A stretch of 64,000 bases of DNA from Magnetococcales bacterium WMHbin3 (GCA_002753185.1 PDZX01000016.1:3047-67046), one strand, 5' to 3'; shown: positions 34,526-43,838, numbered from the stretch's first letter. Notes: a model not told the origin generated them from the letters alone. Made by a program: numbers and translations.

Positions 34526-35770
34526 TCACCCCGGCATGCGCTCCAGAAAGAAGCGCTCCAGCCCCTCGGACGCCCCCTCGACGCGGGGATGGAACCCCCA
34601 GGAGATCCTGGGGAATCCATGCCCCAGAAAGCCGGGGTTGAGACGAATGAACTCATGACTGACGCGCGCCTTCTGGAGATAGCTCGCCAGGAAGGGGTAC
34701 GAGGGGTAATAGTCGGGTGTGATCTTGGCCTGCCGGATGAGGTGCGCCCGTTCCTGGATCGCCTTCACCCGGCGATGACTCTCCTCGGCCTCGGCAAGAT
34801 AGGGATAGGTGCGGGCAAGACGCGCCTCCATCTCCCAGGCTGCGGCAAAAATTTCCGCCGGGGTATTCTCGATCAGGGTGATCTCCGACTCCTCGTAGAG
34901 GTAGAGCCGGTGAAAATCGAGGAGCGGACTGGTCAGGATCTCCTCGTAGGTCATGGCGCGCCCCAACTGGTGAGAATAATATTTCTTGTAGACGAACAGA
35001 TCGCCCTCGCACTCATTGGCCGCGCACGTATAGGGATAGTTCGTCATCAGTTGCGGAACGCCGAATGCTTCCGCCACCGTGCTGGGACCGGAGGGCACCC
35101 CGAAATAGAATCGGCTGCTGGCGATGAAATACGGCTCGAAGAACGGTTCGTATTCGGGGTGGAAGGGGGCATCGATCACCTGTGGGGGCAGGTCCTTGAG
35201 CGGCTGCATGGTCTTGTCGCCGAAGCGGATGATCCAATACCCTTTTTTGACGAGATAGCTCAGGGCATAAAAATAATTTTTTATGTCAGCGTTGCGATAA
35301 TTGTGATAATTATATTCCCGCAAAAAACCCGGTTCACGGACATGAAACGTGATGATCGGGGCGTTCGCGGGGATGCCCAACCTGGCGCGCAAACGGCGGC
35401 CATGTTCCAGTTCCTCGGCGTTCAGGGTGGCGAGATATTTTTTGGGTTGATTGCGGAAGCGGTCCAGGTAAGTCGCAAAGGTGGTGACGGGATTCGGATC
35501 GATCCAGACGGTTCCGTCATCCTCGGCCTTGACCTGATGAAGGATGGCGTCGGCCTCCGCGCTGTCGTGGAAATAGCGCACCCCGACCCCCCGGCAGAGG
35601 ATTTTCAGGATGGCCGGGTTGGCGCAGAAATTATCGAGATCATGGGGCAACACGAAGGTGAGATCATATTCCGAATCCGGGTAGAGGTTGCGGATGCGGA
35701 ACAGCCGGTGGGCGATCTCGCCGACGCGACCGATCTGGGGAAAAAGATAAAATGCCTTTATTTTCTTCAT
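34526..35770 (-). CDS. TIGR04372-type glycosyltransferase
   Basis: A 414-residue protein recognised as a TIGR04372-family putative glycosyltransferase. 'TFHVREPGFLREYNYHNYRNADI', 'GYWIIRFGDK' and 'FYFGVPSGPSTVAEAFGVP' are typical of GT-B-fold enzymes acting on cell-surface glycans. The start at ATG 35770 has GGGAGAG six bases upstream; the ORF extension to 35854 lies in the divergent intergenic region. The gene diverges from a radical SAM / methyltransferase cluster, and the context points to biosynthesis of a modified surface polysaccharide. Donor and acceptor unknown. Confidence 0.85.
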   Translation of the reverse strand: MKKIKAFYLFPQIGRVGEIAHRLFRIRNLYPDSEYDLTFVLPHDLDNFCANPAILKILCRGVGVRYFHDSAEADAILHQVKAEDDGTVWIDPNPVTTFATYLDRFRNQPKKYLATLNAEELEHGRRLRARLGIPANAPIITFHVREPGFLREYNYHNYRNADIKNYFYALSYLVKKGYWIIRFGDKTMQPLKDLPPQVIDAPFHPEYEPFFEPYFIASSRFYFGVPSGPSTVAEAFGVPQLMTNYPYTCAANECEGDLFVYKKYYSHQLGRAMTYEEILTSPLLDFHRLYLYEESEITLIENTPAEIFAAAWEMEARLARTYPYLAEAEESHRRVKAIQERAHLIRQAKITPDYYPSYPFLASYLQKARVSHEFIRLNPGFLGHGFPRISWGFHPRVEGASEGLERFFLERMPG

Positions 35771-35945
35771 GATCCACTCTCCCAACCACACAACCCGATA
35801 TCGGGGACACGCCGGGAGGCGCGCGACAGGCAACTCAAGCAAAAAACAGACCACAAAAAAATTGGCGCATCAATTGCATTAAATATCACGACACGGTCCC
35901 AGGACCACCAACACCACCCCATGCCACCAGGCAGGAGTCCCAACC

Positions 35946-36944
35946 ATGTTGTCCATGACCCATGCGTTCACCTCAACCCCATGCCACCGGCCACTGTGCG
36001 GCGCCCAGGCCGAAACCCACATCACCGAACGCCTGGGATGGCCCCTGCCCACCCTGTTGCAATTCCCGAAATTCCTCCTGATCGAAACGATCAATCAATG
36101 CAACGCACGCTGCGTCATGTGCGGCATCGATTTCGACAGCCGGAAAAAAATCACCATGTCGGACGAACTGTTCGCCAAAATCGTCGCGGAACTGGCGCAA
36201 CATGCCGACCATGTGGAAAAGGTCATGCTCTATCTGGATAACGAACCCCTCCTCGACCGCCGGCTGCACGACAAGATCCGCCTGGTCAAACAGGCCGGCA
36301 TCCGCTGCGTGAACATCGCCACCAATGGCTCACTGCTCACCCGCAACCGCACGGTCGAACTGATCGAGGCCGGCCTGGACGAAATCTATATCACCCTGGA
36401 TTCGCTGGACAAAACCACCTACGAATCCATCCGGGTCGGCCTGGAGTTCGAACGCACCTATCAAGGCATCCTCGCCTTCATCGAGGAACGCGACCGCCGC
36501 AGCCCAGGACCGAAAATCCGCCTGCAAATGATCCAACTGGATGTCAACCGGCACGAGACCGACCGCTTCTCCCACCATTGGCGGACCCGCCTCGGACCCC
36601 ACGACGCCATCGCCATCCAAAAGGCCCACTCCTGGGGCAACCAGATCGCCATGCCCGTCGAGGACGAGGCGTCGGCCAACCACCACCCCTGCATCGCCCT
36701 GTGGGGCACCTTCGTCATCCATGCCCAGGGCCAGGTGGGCATGTGCTGCGTGGATACCGGCCTGACCCGCCTCCTGGGCAACATCGCCAACGAAAACATC
36801 GCCGACATCTGGAACGGCGCCCGCCTGGAACGGATCCGCAAACTGCACCTGGCCGGCATGCGCTCATGCATCCCCCTGTGCAACGGCTGCACCCTGTGGC
36901 GCGAAGACAAACGCAGCCTCGAATCCCCGACCCGGATTCATTGA
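35946..36944 (+). CDS. Radical SAM protein with SPASM-type C-terminus
   Basis: A 332-residue radical SAM enzyme. Canonical cluster motif CNARCVMC (Cys52, Cys56, Cys59) and a 'LYLDNEPLLDR' substrate loop. The C-terminal cysteines ('HPCIALW', 'MCCVDTG', 'CIPLCNGC') are consistent with SPASM auxiliary iron-sulfur clusters. AGGAG lies eight bases before the ATG. Related proteins often sit in surface-polysaccharide clusters. It is followed after 9 bases by a second radical SAM gene, so the two probably act in one pathway. The reaction is unknown. Confidence 0.9.
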   Translation: MLSMTHAFTSTPCHRPLCGAQAETHITERLGWPLPTLLQFPKFLLIETINQCNARCVMCGIDFDSRKKITMSDELFAKIVAELAQHADHVEKVMLYLDNEPLLDRRLHDKIRLVKQAGIRCVNIATNGSLLTRNRTVELIEAGLDEIYITLDSLDKTTYESIRVGLEFERTYQGILAFIEERDRRSPGPKIRLQMIQLDVNRHETDRFSHHWRTRLGPHDAIAIQKAHSWGNQIAMPVEDEASANHHPCIALWGTFVIHAQGQVGMCCVDTGLTRLLGNIANENIADIWNGARLERIRKLHLAGMRSCIPLCNGCTLWREDKRSLESPTRIH

Positions 36945-36953
36945 AGGGCAACC

Positions 36954-38864
36954 ATGCGCGCCCTGCCCCACAACCCCCGGAGCGCCACGGACCCCGCCGG
37001 TCTGAACGACTGCTGCCGCGCGCTCGGCGAACGCTACCGCCCCAACCGCCGCGTGCTGCTGATCCAGGTCCTGCAAATCCTCCTGCCCTCCTTCAACCGC
37101 GAGGTCGCCCTCCGGCAGGGGTACTACATCTTCCCCCCCACCGGCCTGCAGTACCTGGTGGCGGCCACCCAGGACATGGACCTGGAGTTTCGCATCCTGG
37201 ACATGAATTACGAACTCCTCAAACGGGTCCACGAAGAGCCGGAGTTCGATCCCAACGCCTGGCTCGACATCCTGACCACCACCCTTGCGACCTTCGACCC
37301 CGGCATCGTGGGGATCTCGTGCATGTTCGACCTGGGGATCGACGCCATGTTGCGCATCCTCGAACACCTGCGCCAGGAAGACCGCCGCGTGGTCCTGACC
37401 GGCGGAGTGATCGCCACCTACGAGGCGCAAACCCTGCTGAACAGGAATCTCTGTCACTTCGTGATCCAGGGCGAGGGGGAGAACAAGTTCCGGCTGATCA
37501 TGGAACACCTGACCAACACCCCCCCCACCATCCCGCCCCTGACCGGCATCCATTTCCTCCACGACGGTCACATCACGGAAAGCGCCGGCCAGACGGATCG
37601 GGTGACCCGCATCGGCAATCTCATCCCCACCTACGAACTGGTGCCCATCGAACGCTACCACCGCTACGGCTCGCTGAACCCCTTCTCCCGCATGGCCTCC
37701 GGCAACCCCCCCTTCGCCACCATCCAACTCAACCGGGGATGCCGCGCCGAAGCCACCTTCTGCTCGGTGCGAGACTTCATGGGCCACGGCGTGCGGGCAC
37801 GCGACCATGCATCGCTCCTGGAAGAGATGACCCATCTGATCGAACACAAAGGGGTGCGCCACTTCGAATGGCTGGATGACGACCTGCTCCACGACGCCGA
37901 AGGCTTCAAGGAACTCCTGCGGGAGTTCCTCCGCAGAAAATGGCCCATCACCTGGTCGGCCAACAACGGCCTGATCGCCGGCTCCGTGGACGCCCCCCTG
38001 CTGGAACTGATGCGCGCCTCCGGCTGCGTGGGCTTCAAGATCGGCGTGGAAAGCGGCAATGCCGCCATGCTGCGCAAGGTGCGCAAGCCGGCCAGCCTCG
38101 GCATCTTCCGGCGCATGGCCGGACTGGTGCGCCAGACGCCGGAAATCTTCGTCGGCGCCAATTTCCTCTTCGGCGTGCCCGGCGAAACCTTCGGACAGAT
38201 GATGGACTCCTTCCGCTTCAATCTGGAACTGGATCTGGACTGGGCGGCCATGACGGTCTGCCAGAAGATCCGCGGCGCCTCGGCCTTCGAGGAGATCGGC
38301 GACTTCTTCGAAGAGCAGATGGCCAGCGGCGGCAAGTGCGTCAACAACTTCATCCCCAGCCGCGAGTCCAAGGACGGCAGCATGCCGGTGACCGCCAACG
38401 TCCTGCGCAACCTCGACGTCTTCCGCATCGCCCCCGCCACAGTGCCGGACGAAGTTCAGGTCAAGGAGATCTGGCTGACCTTCAATCTGGTCTCCAACTT
38501 CATCTGCAACAAAAACCTGAAGCCAGGCGGCAAGGTGGCCAAGTTCATCCACTGGGTGGAGATGGCGCGGGTGGCCTATCCGGGCAACCCCTACATGTGC
38601 CTGTTTCTGGCCCTGGCGCACCGCATCGCCGGCAGGGATGCCATGGCGCTCGGCTACCACCGCATGAGCCAGGAACGCCTGACCACCCCCTATTGGCGGG
38701 AGCGGTTCGAGGCCTTCGGCCTGACCGCCATCGCCAACGCCTTTCCCGCCACCACCGAGGGGGCCTTTCAGGCCCTCGACTCCTTACGAAAAGAGGTCGC
38801 GACCCATTTCGACCCGGGCCACGATCCACAACCCTCAGCAGGAAGGACCTTGTGCCATGCATGA
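36954..38864 (+). CDS. B12-binding-like/radical SAM protein with altered cluster motif
   Basis: A 636-residue protein. The N-terminal ~200 residues have the Rossmann layout of B12-binding radical SAM proteins ('FDPGIVGISCMFDLG', 'VVLTGGVIATYEA') but no DxHxxG motif. The radical SAM barrel follows, with 'FLFGVPGETFGQMMDSF' typical of the B12-radical SAM class. The cluster motif reads Cys263-x3-Ala267-x2-Cys270: the middle cysteine is GCC (Ala), two base changes away from TGC or TGT. The C-terminal ~180 residues are helical. The 3' end overlaps the methyltransferase gene by 8 bases. It may be an inactive or divergent enzyme, or use another ligand. Confidence 0.85.
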   Translation: MRALPHNPRSATDPAGLNDCCRALGERYRPNRRVLLIQVLQILLPSFNREVALRQGYYIFPPTGLQYLVAATQDMDLEFRILDMNYELLKRVHEEPEFDPNAWLDILTTTLATFDPGIVGISCMFDLGIDAMLRILEHLRQEDRRVVLTGGVIATYEAQTLLNRNLCHFVIQGEGENKFRLIMEHLTNTPPTIPPLTGIHFLHDGHITESAGQTDRVTRIGNLIPTYELVPIERYHRYGSLNPFSRMASGNPPFATIQLNRGCRAEATFCSVRDFMGHGVRARDHASLLEEMTHLIEHKGVRHFEWLDDDLLHDAEGFKELLREFLRRKWPITWSANNGLIAGSVDAPLLELMRASGCVGFKIGVESGNAAMLRKVRKPASLGIFRRMAGLVRQTPEIFVGANFLFGVPGETFGQMMDSFRFNLELDLDWAAMTVCQKIRGASAFEEIGDFFEEQMASGGKCVNNFIPSRESKDGSMPVTANVLRNLDVFRIAPATVPDEVQVKEIWLTFNLVSNFICNKNLKPGGKVAKFIHWVEMARVAYPGNPYMCLFLALAHRIAGRDAMALGYHRMSQERLTTPYWRERFEAFGLTAIANAFPATTEGAFQALDSLRKEVATHFDPGHDPQPSAGRTLCHA

Positions 38865-40230
38865 CATCCCCCATCCCCTGTTTTCCGGAATCGTCTGCCG
38901 GATGTGCGCCGAACAAGATCCCCACCCCCTGCTGGATTTCGGCCCGCAACCGATTGCACACCGCATCCTGGAATCCCCGGCAGCCCCGGAAGAGCGGTTT
39001 CCCCTCTCCGTACACATCTGTCCGGCCTGCGGCCTGGTGCAGAATCTCCAGCCGATCGATCCGGCCATTCTCTATCGGCAATACAACTATTGCTTCAGCT
39101 CCTGGAAGCCCCAACCCCACGCCGCAGAAGAGGTCGTTCTGCTCAAGGAACATCTCGGAGGCGGGGCGATCTTCGAGGTGGGGTGCAACGACGGCATGTT
39201 CCTGGAAAAGCTGCATCAGGCCGGCTTTGCCCCCGTGGTGGGCGTGGAGCCGAACCCGGTGGCCGGGGAAACCGCCCGCGCCAAGGGATTCACGGTCTAT
39301 TCCAGCATCCTGACCGAAGCGGTGTGCCGGGATGCCGTGCATCGCCATGGCCGCTTCAAGGCGGTGGTCATCCGCGAGGTTCTGGAACACATCGAGGATC
39401 TGCATCATGCCTTTTTGCTCATGGAGTCGATGCTCGACGAGGATGGCGTGCTGCTGATCGAGGTTCCCGACATCGGCATGGCCATGCCACACGGGGATTG
39501 TTCCGTGTTGTGGGAGGAGCACGTCAATTTCTTCACGCGGCCGGTGTTGCGGCGTCTGCTCGGCATGCGGGGATTCGCGCCGATCATCTGGCGGCACTAC
39601 GACCTCTTTTCTGGAGGGGTCATGATGGTGCTGGCCGATCGCGGCGTTCTGGCCGAGGAGGAAAACAGTGCCGGTCCCACCCTGGAACAGGGCCTGGCGT
39701 ATGCCAACCAAGTCCACCAATACGCCGAGCGGCTGTCATGGACGTTGCGGCGCTGGCGCGAGGCGGGGGGATCGGTGGTCATGTACGGTGTGGGGGCGCG
39801 TGCCTGTACCGTGGTCAACGCCCTGGAACTGGGCCGGTACATCGACCTGAGCGTGGACGATCAGATCGAACGGCAAGGCAAGTTCATGCCCGGCAGCCGG
39901 CTGCCCATTCACGACCCGCGCGCCCTGACCATCCTGACCTCCCCTCTGCTGGTCCTGCTGGCGGTCAACAGCGAAAACGAGACACGGGTCAAGGAACGGA
40001 TCGCCGCCCTGCGCAAGGATGCGGAGACGCTCTCCTTGTGCTCACCAACCGACATCCGTGGCGAACTCGCCAGCCTGACCACGCGTCTGGAGAGCGTGCT
40101 CCAGGAAGCGGACGCGACACGCGGCGAATGGAGCGCAGTGGCGGCGCGGGCAGCGCGCCATCCGCTGTCCAGACTCCGTTTTCCCCATTTCCTGGCTGAC
40201 ACCAGCGCCAAGCGTATCAAAAGCGCGTAA
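38857..40230 (+). CDS. Zinc-binding class I SAM-dependent (C-)methyltransferase
   Basis: A 457-residue enzyme with the three-part layout of sugar C-methyltransferases. An N-terminal zinc knuckle (Cys14, Cys17, Cys55, Cys58) is followed by a Rossmann methyltransferase core with motif I 'FEVGCNDGMFLEKL'. The C-terminal domain contains 'GVGARACTVVNALEL', 'SVDDQIERQGKFMPGSRLP' and 'LAVNSENE', as in TylC3/NovU-like enzymes that methylate NDP-keto sugars. It overlaps the preceding radical SAM gene by 8 bases. Together with the divergent glycosyltransferase this argues for a branched or methylated sugar. Confidence 0.9.
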   Translation: MHDIPHPLFSGIVCRMCAEQDPHPLLDFGPQPIAHRILESPAAPEERFPLSVHICPACGLVQNLQPIDPAILYRQYNYCFSSWKPQPHAAEEVVLLKEHLGGGAIFEVGCNDGMFLEKLHQAGFAPVVGVEPNPVAGETARAKGFTVYSSILTEAVCRDAVHRHGRFKAVVIREVLEHIEDLHHAFLLMESMLDEDGVLLIEVPDIGMAMPHGDCSVLWEEHVNFFTRPVLRRLLGMRGFAPIIWRHYDLFSGGVMMVLADRGVLAEEENSAGPTLEQGLAYANQVHQYAERLSWTLRRWREAGGSVVMYGVGARACTVVNALELGRYIDLSVDDQIERQGKFMPGSRLPIHDPRALTILTSPLLVLLAVNSENETRVKERIAALRKDAETLSLCSPTDIRGELASLTTRLESVLQEADATRGEWSAVAARAARHPLSRLRFPHFLADTSAKRIKSA

Positions 40231-40247
40231 CATTACAGGAACTGACC

Positions 40248-40583
40248 ATGGACATGACACGGGCTTGGCTGATGATCGGGGTTCTGGGCATGATGTGCGG
40301 TGACCTGCTGGCGGGCACCACGGAGGATCCGCGGGTACAACAACGGGAGAGCCACCAGGAACGACGCATCGAGTCAGGGGTGGGGAGCGGCCAGTTGACG
40401 CCTCAGGAGACCCGGCGTCTCCAGGCGGAACAAAACAAAATCAGCCGCGACGAGGCGCGCATGAAGGAAGACGACCAGTTGACCCCCCAGGAGCGCCGCA
40501 AGCTGCGACGCGAACAGAACAAGGCCAGCCGGGATATCCGGCGTTTGAAACACAACGACAGAACCACGCCAGGGGTCCAATAG
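40248..40583 (+). CDS. Small exported protein with tandem LTPQE repeats
   Basis: A 111-residue protein. An N-terminal signal peptide (about 1-23, 'MIGVLGMMCGDLLAG') is followed by a highly charged helical part containing a 28-residue repeat unit. 'LTPQE' recurs at 50-54 and 78-82, each followed by 'RRLxxEQNKxSRD'-like residues. AGGA precedes the ATG by about nine bases. It resembles small periplasmic repeat proteins of unknown function. It is 17 bases downstream of the methyltransferase gene and convergent with the AIM24-like gene. Confidence 0.7.
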   Translation: MDMTRAWLMIGVLGMMCGDLLAGTTEDPRVQQRESHQERRIESGVGSGQLTPQETRRLQAEQNKISRDEARMKEDDQLTPQERRKLRREQNKASRDIRRLKHNDRTTPGVQ

Positions 40584-40588
40584 GCGGG

Positions 40589-41299
40589 TCATGAGGTTTT
40601 GGGCGTGGGCAGGTTTTCCCCCAGCCAGGCGAGCAACGTTTTCTTGTTGCGCGAGGCCAGCAGGATCCGTCCCTGTCCGGAGAAACGCAACACCAGCATC
40701 TCCCCGCTGGTGGCCGCACTCAGGAGTCCGCCGAGCATGCCCCGACCGCTGTTTGGGGTGGTGATTTCGTACTCCAGTTGCTGCTCCCAGGCGACGATGT
40801 GTTCGTTGTCGATGGTCAGGGGTTGACCGGGTTTGACTGCCAGCAGGAAGACCGAGCCGAAGGAGGCGACGGCCAGTTTGCCGCGCCCCTCGGTATGCTG
40901 GATGAAGAACCCGCCGGTGCCGCCGAAGATGGCATGCCCCAGGTTTTGCATGACCGTTTTGACCGTCACCCCGTCCGTGGAGGCCAGAAAGGCCCCATCG
41001 GCCAGACAGTATTGTCTCTCCCCCACATCGAACAGATGCATCCCGCCGGGAAAAGGCGCGGCCAGGAGCACGTCGCCCGGCCCGTGCCTGGCGGTGATTT
41101 TTTGTTGAAAGACGGTCTCCTCGTTGGCCAGGCGGCGCATGATGGAGCCGAAGATCCCCTGGTTGCCCAGGCTGCCGTCGAGCACCAGTGTCTCTTCCAT
41201 CATCACCATGGCATTGGATTCCGCCAGTATCGACTCCCCCTGAGCCAACGAGACATGCAAGAACGGATCGATCTCTCCGGTAATGGTGAATTCGGCCAT
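40589..41299 (-). CDS. TIGR00266/AIM24-family protein
   Basis: A 236-residue beta-rich protein of the AIM24/TIGR00266 family (double-psi barrel-like trimers). 'ESILAESNAMVMME', the Gly-rich 'NLGHAIFGGTGGFFIQHTEGRG' region and 'HIVAWEQQLEYEI' are typical. ATG 41299 is preceded by a perfect AAGGAG. The ORF extension to 41434 is rejected because it lacks similarity and this ribosome-binding site is ideal. Bacterial members have no established biochemical role. Confidence 0.88.
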   Translation of the reverse strand: MAEFTITGEIDPFLHVSLAQGESILAESNAMVMMEETLVLDGSLGNQGIFGSIMRRLANEETVFQQKITARHGPGDVLLAAPFPGGMHLFDVGERQYCLADGAFLASTDGVTVKTVMQNLGHAIFGGTGGFFIQHTEGRGKLAVASFGSVFLLAVKPGQPLTIDNEHIVAWEQQLEYEITTPNSGRGMLGGLLSAATSGEMLVLRFSGQGRILLASRNKKTLLAWLGENLPTPKTS

Positions 41300-41435
41300 G
41301 GAGGTCTCCTTGTGCCAAAAAGGGTTGGACAACCCGAACGCGCCATCGCGAATCCTGACTGCGATCAGTTTAACGCATCCCATGCACGAAATCCAGCAGG
41401 CATGGCAAGGGATGGCGACGGCAAGCAGGGCCATC

Positions 41436-41703
41436 TTACGGGTTGGTCCGTCGGACAGGATAGTCTGGAAAGGTCTGATTCCAGGTTTCCAGATTCATGA
41501 CCAGACAGCCTGCGATGAGCGTCTGTTGCCATCCCTGTTTTTTCGGTGCCGGAAACGGGATTTTTTTCTTGAGCTGGAATGATGAAGTCGACTGCCTGCA
41601 TGCAATGACTCAGACCATGGGAAGCGTCGTCGAATTTTCGTCCGACCACACCGGGAGGCAATGTGATCTGCAGGTGCCCTTCGGTCAGCACGGTCATGGT
41701 CAC
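41436..41703 (-). pseudogene. Decayed partner gene of the AAA ATPase (internal deletion and frameshift)
   Basis: From GTG 41703, which overlaps the ATPase stop as GTGA, the first ~42 codons read like a real protein start ('GHLQITLPPGVVGRKFDD', 'HGLSHCMQAVDFI'). The frame then becomes nonsense. In the +1 frame, protein-like sequence resumes: 'GWQQTLIAGCLVMNLETW' and 'NQTFPDYPVRR', ending at TAA 41436-41438. I read this as the two ends of one gene joined after loss of the middle. The intact family appears to be a small protein encoded next to such ATPases; its function is not established from this sequence. Confidence 0.6.
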
Positions 41704-42731
41704 ACGCCCCCCAGACTGCGACGGATCTCGCGGTCGTAAAGTGCGTCGAACGTGTCGGCAATGGCATTCGGATTGAGATCCAGATAGCTCTCCCCACCGT
41801 TCGCCGACACGGTACCGGAATCATCGCGGAACAATGACATGTAGTGGATTTGATCCCCAGGCCGCAAACGCAGATCAAATTCTTTCAGCAAGACATAATT
41901 GTGGGTGGTCAGGAAAACCTGAACACCCTGTCGCTGCAATTCCAGAATGACATCGACCACTTTTCCAATCAGTGCCGGGTTCAGGTTGGCCTCGGGTTCG
42001 TCCCAGAAGAGCACCGATCCGGATTGCAACGTCCCGTTCTGGATCAACAGCCAGACCAGTGCCAGTTTACGCATCCCCTCGGCGAGCAGGGTGAATTCCA
42101 GGTTTCCTTGCCGATTCTTGAGAAAGAAATATTCGCCCTTTGTGATTACTTTGCCCTCGATACTCTCCTGCAGAGCGGTCAACAGTCTCTGGCGGCTTTG
42201 GCCTGGGGGTCCCATCAGTTTGGGCAGATAGGCCCGCTTGAGAATGTCCGGATAGATTTCTTCGAAGGCGATTTCCCGATTGGCGGTCGTGGCGAGGAAA
42301 CCGGGTGCGTGGGCCAGCATCTCCTTGACCGGAATGTAGGCGCTGGTGAGCGTGTGTTTTTTCCAGGCCGATTCGCCGGTGACAGTCACACGATCCGGTA
42401 AAACCGTGTGATTAGAAAATTCAAAAGAGAGTTTTGTTGCACGGCCAGTCAGCGTGACGACGCCCCTGGTCGTGACGCTGGTGGTGATACGGCGCGCCAA
42501 GCGCCCCATGCGTCCTTCGAAGGGATTGAATACATTGCGCAGTTTGAGTGCGAAGCCCTTGTCCCGATCTTCTCCCACAGTCACCGCACAGGCCGCGTAA
42601 AGCACCTTGAGCAGATGGGTCTTTCCGGTACCATTGGCCCCGATGATGACATTCACGCCCGGAGAAAGCGCCTGGTCCAGAGCGGCGAACGCGGTGAAGT
42701 GCTCCAGGGTAATATGGGCGATCGTGCTCAT
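41700..42731 (-). CDS. AAA/ABC-type ATPase (OLD/RecF-like), possible defence gene
   Basis: A 343-residue ATPase. Walker A is at 31-38 ('GANGTGKT'). The signature-like 'LAEGMRKLALVWLL', Walker B 'VLFWDEPEANLNP' and the H-loop 'VFLTTHNY' mark it as an AAA_15/AAA_21 ATPase related to OLD and RecF families. Such genes, paired with a small effector gene, are frequent in anti-phage loci. Here the downstream partner has decayed. No nuclease (TOPRIM) domain is present in this chain. Confidence 0.85.
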   Translation of the reverse strand: MSTIAHITLEHFTAFAALDQALSPGVNVIIGANGTGKTHLLKVLYAACAVTVGEDRDKGFALKLRNVFNPFEGRMGRLARRITTSVTTRGVVTLTGRATKLSFEFSNHTVLPDRVTVTGESAWKKHTLTSAYIPVKEMLAHAPGFLATTANREIAFEEIYPDILKRAYLPKLMGPPGQSRQRLLTALQESIEGKVITKGEYFFLKNRQGNLEFTLLAEGMRKLALVWLLIQNGTLQSGSVLFWDEPEANLNPALIGKVVDVILELQRQGVQVFLTTHNYVLLKEFDLRLRPGDQIHYMSLFRDDSGTVSANGGESYLDLNPNAIADTFDALYDREIRRSLGGV

Positions 42732-42885
42732 GGTGCGCTCATTCGGTTCCGGGTTGGCCTCTTGACGGATTGAATCTAAATGCGATTACCCTGCGGCGGC
42801 AAGGGATTTCATGGCAGGATCAGCCATCCTGATCATCGCCACCACTGGAGAAAAGACATATCCAAGGCCTTGACGATTGACCACG

Positions 42886-43728
42886 CTACACCCTGACCAG
42901 AATGGCGTCCAGCCAGGCGGCGGGGAGGAGGCGTTTCAGAATGGCGAACATCCGGGTGGGGGTGGTCACCCGATAGCGCAATCGGGGACGCGGGCTTTCC
43001 AGGGCATGGATCAACCGGCGCACCACCGCTTCCGGGGGGAGGGTGAACGGCGTGCCCGATGTCTCGTTGCCAAGCCGGGCCACCTCCTGGCGATAGGCCT
43101 CCCGATGGATGCTGCCTTGCGCGTCGATATGCCGCTGGAACGCGGCCAGGCCGTTGGCGCGAAAACGCGTGGCGATGGGACCCGGCTCGATCAGGATCAC
43201 CCGGATGCCGCTGCCGGCCAACTCCAGACGCAGGGTGTCGGTCCACCCCTCCAGGGCGAACTTGGAGGCGATGTAGGCCCCCCGATACTTGAGCGCCACA
43301 AACCCCAGCACCGAACTGTTCTGAATGATCCGTCCCCCTCCCGCCGCCCGCATCACCGGGATGACCCGGCGGGTCAATTCGTGGGTCCCGAACAGATTGA
43401 CCTCGAACTGCTCCCGCAACGCCTCCCGCGACAAATCCTCCAACGCGCCGGGTTGGCCGTAGGCACCGTTGTTGAACAAGGCGTCCAACCGCCCGCCGCT
43501 CCGGTCGAGCACCCAATCCAGCGCCTCCCGTATCGAGTCGGAGTCCGCCAGGTCCAACCGGCAGGCCTCGAAGCCGATCTCCCGCAAGGGGGCCACATCC
43601 CGCTCCCGGCGAACCGTGGCAAACACCCGCCAGCCCCGCTCCCGCAGGGTCACGGCGGCCAGACGGCCAATCCCGGAGGAACACCCGGTCAGCAGAATGT
43701 TTTTTGCAATCGTTGACGAAGGATCCAT
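42886..43728 (-). CDS. Short-chain dehydrogenase/reductase
   Basis: A 280-residue classical SDR. NAD(P)-binding 'TGCSSGIG' (14-21), 'NNGAYG' in place of NNAG, active-site Ser138/139 ('NSSVLG'), and Tyr152-x3-Lys156 ('YIASK'). The C-terminal extension with 'TRFRANGLAAFQRHI' resembles SDRs acting on lipids, sterols or retinol-like substrates. It stands alone, with 154 bases of non-coding DNA between it and the ATPase gene, and is divergent from the secreted protein gene at 43839. Substrate unknown. Confidence 0.9.
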   Translation of the reverse strand: MDPSSTIAKNILLTGCSSGIGRLAAVTLRERGWRVFATVRRERDVAPLREIGFEACRLDLADSDSIREALDWVLDRSGGRLDALFNNGAYGQPGALEDLSREALREQFEVNLFGTHELTRRVIPVMRAAGGGRIIQNSSVLGFVALKYRGAYIASKFALEGWTDTLRLELAGSGIRVILIEPGPIATRFRANGLAAFQRHIDAQGSIHREAYRQEVARLGNETSGTPFTLPPEAVVRRLIHALESPRPRLRYRVTTPTRMFAILKRLLPAAWLDAILVRV

Positions 43729-43838
43729 GTCACCTCACTGGCTGGCCCGGCATCTCCCCTCCTTTCCCTTGACCGCCGGACGGGATAAAATGCCCCAGAC
43801 AGGTCGAACCTAACAGAAATCGCTGCCGGAGAGAAGAG

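Noticed and set aside
36864-38660. 598-codon ORF on the minus strand
   Set aside because: It is antisense to the second radical SAM gene, which has clear family motifs and overlaps its neighbour in operon fashion.
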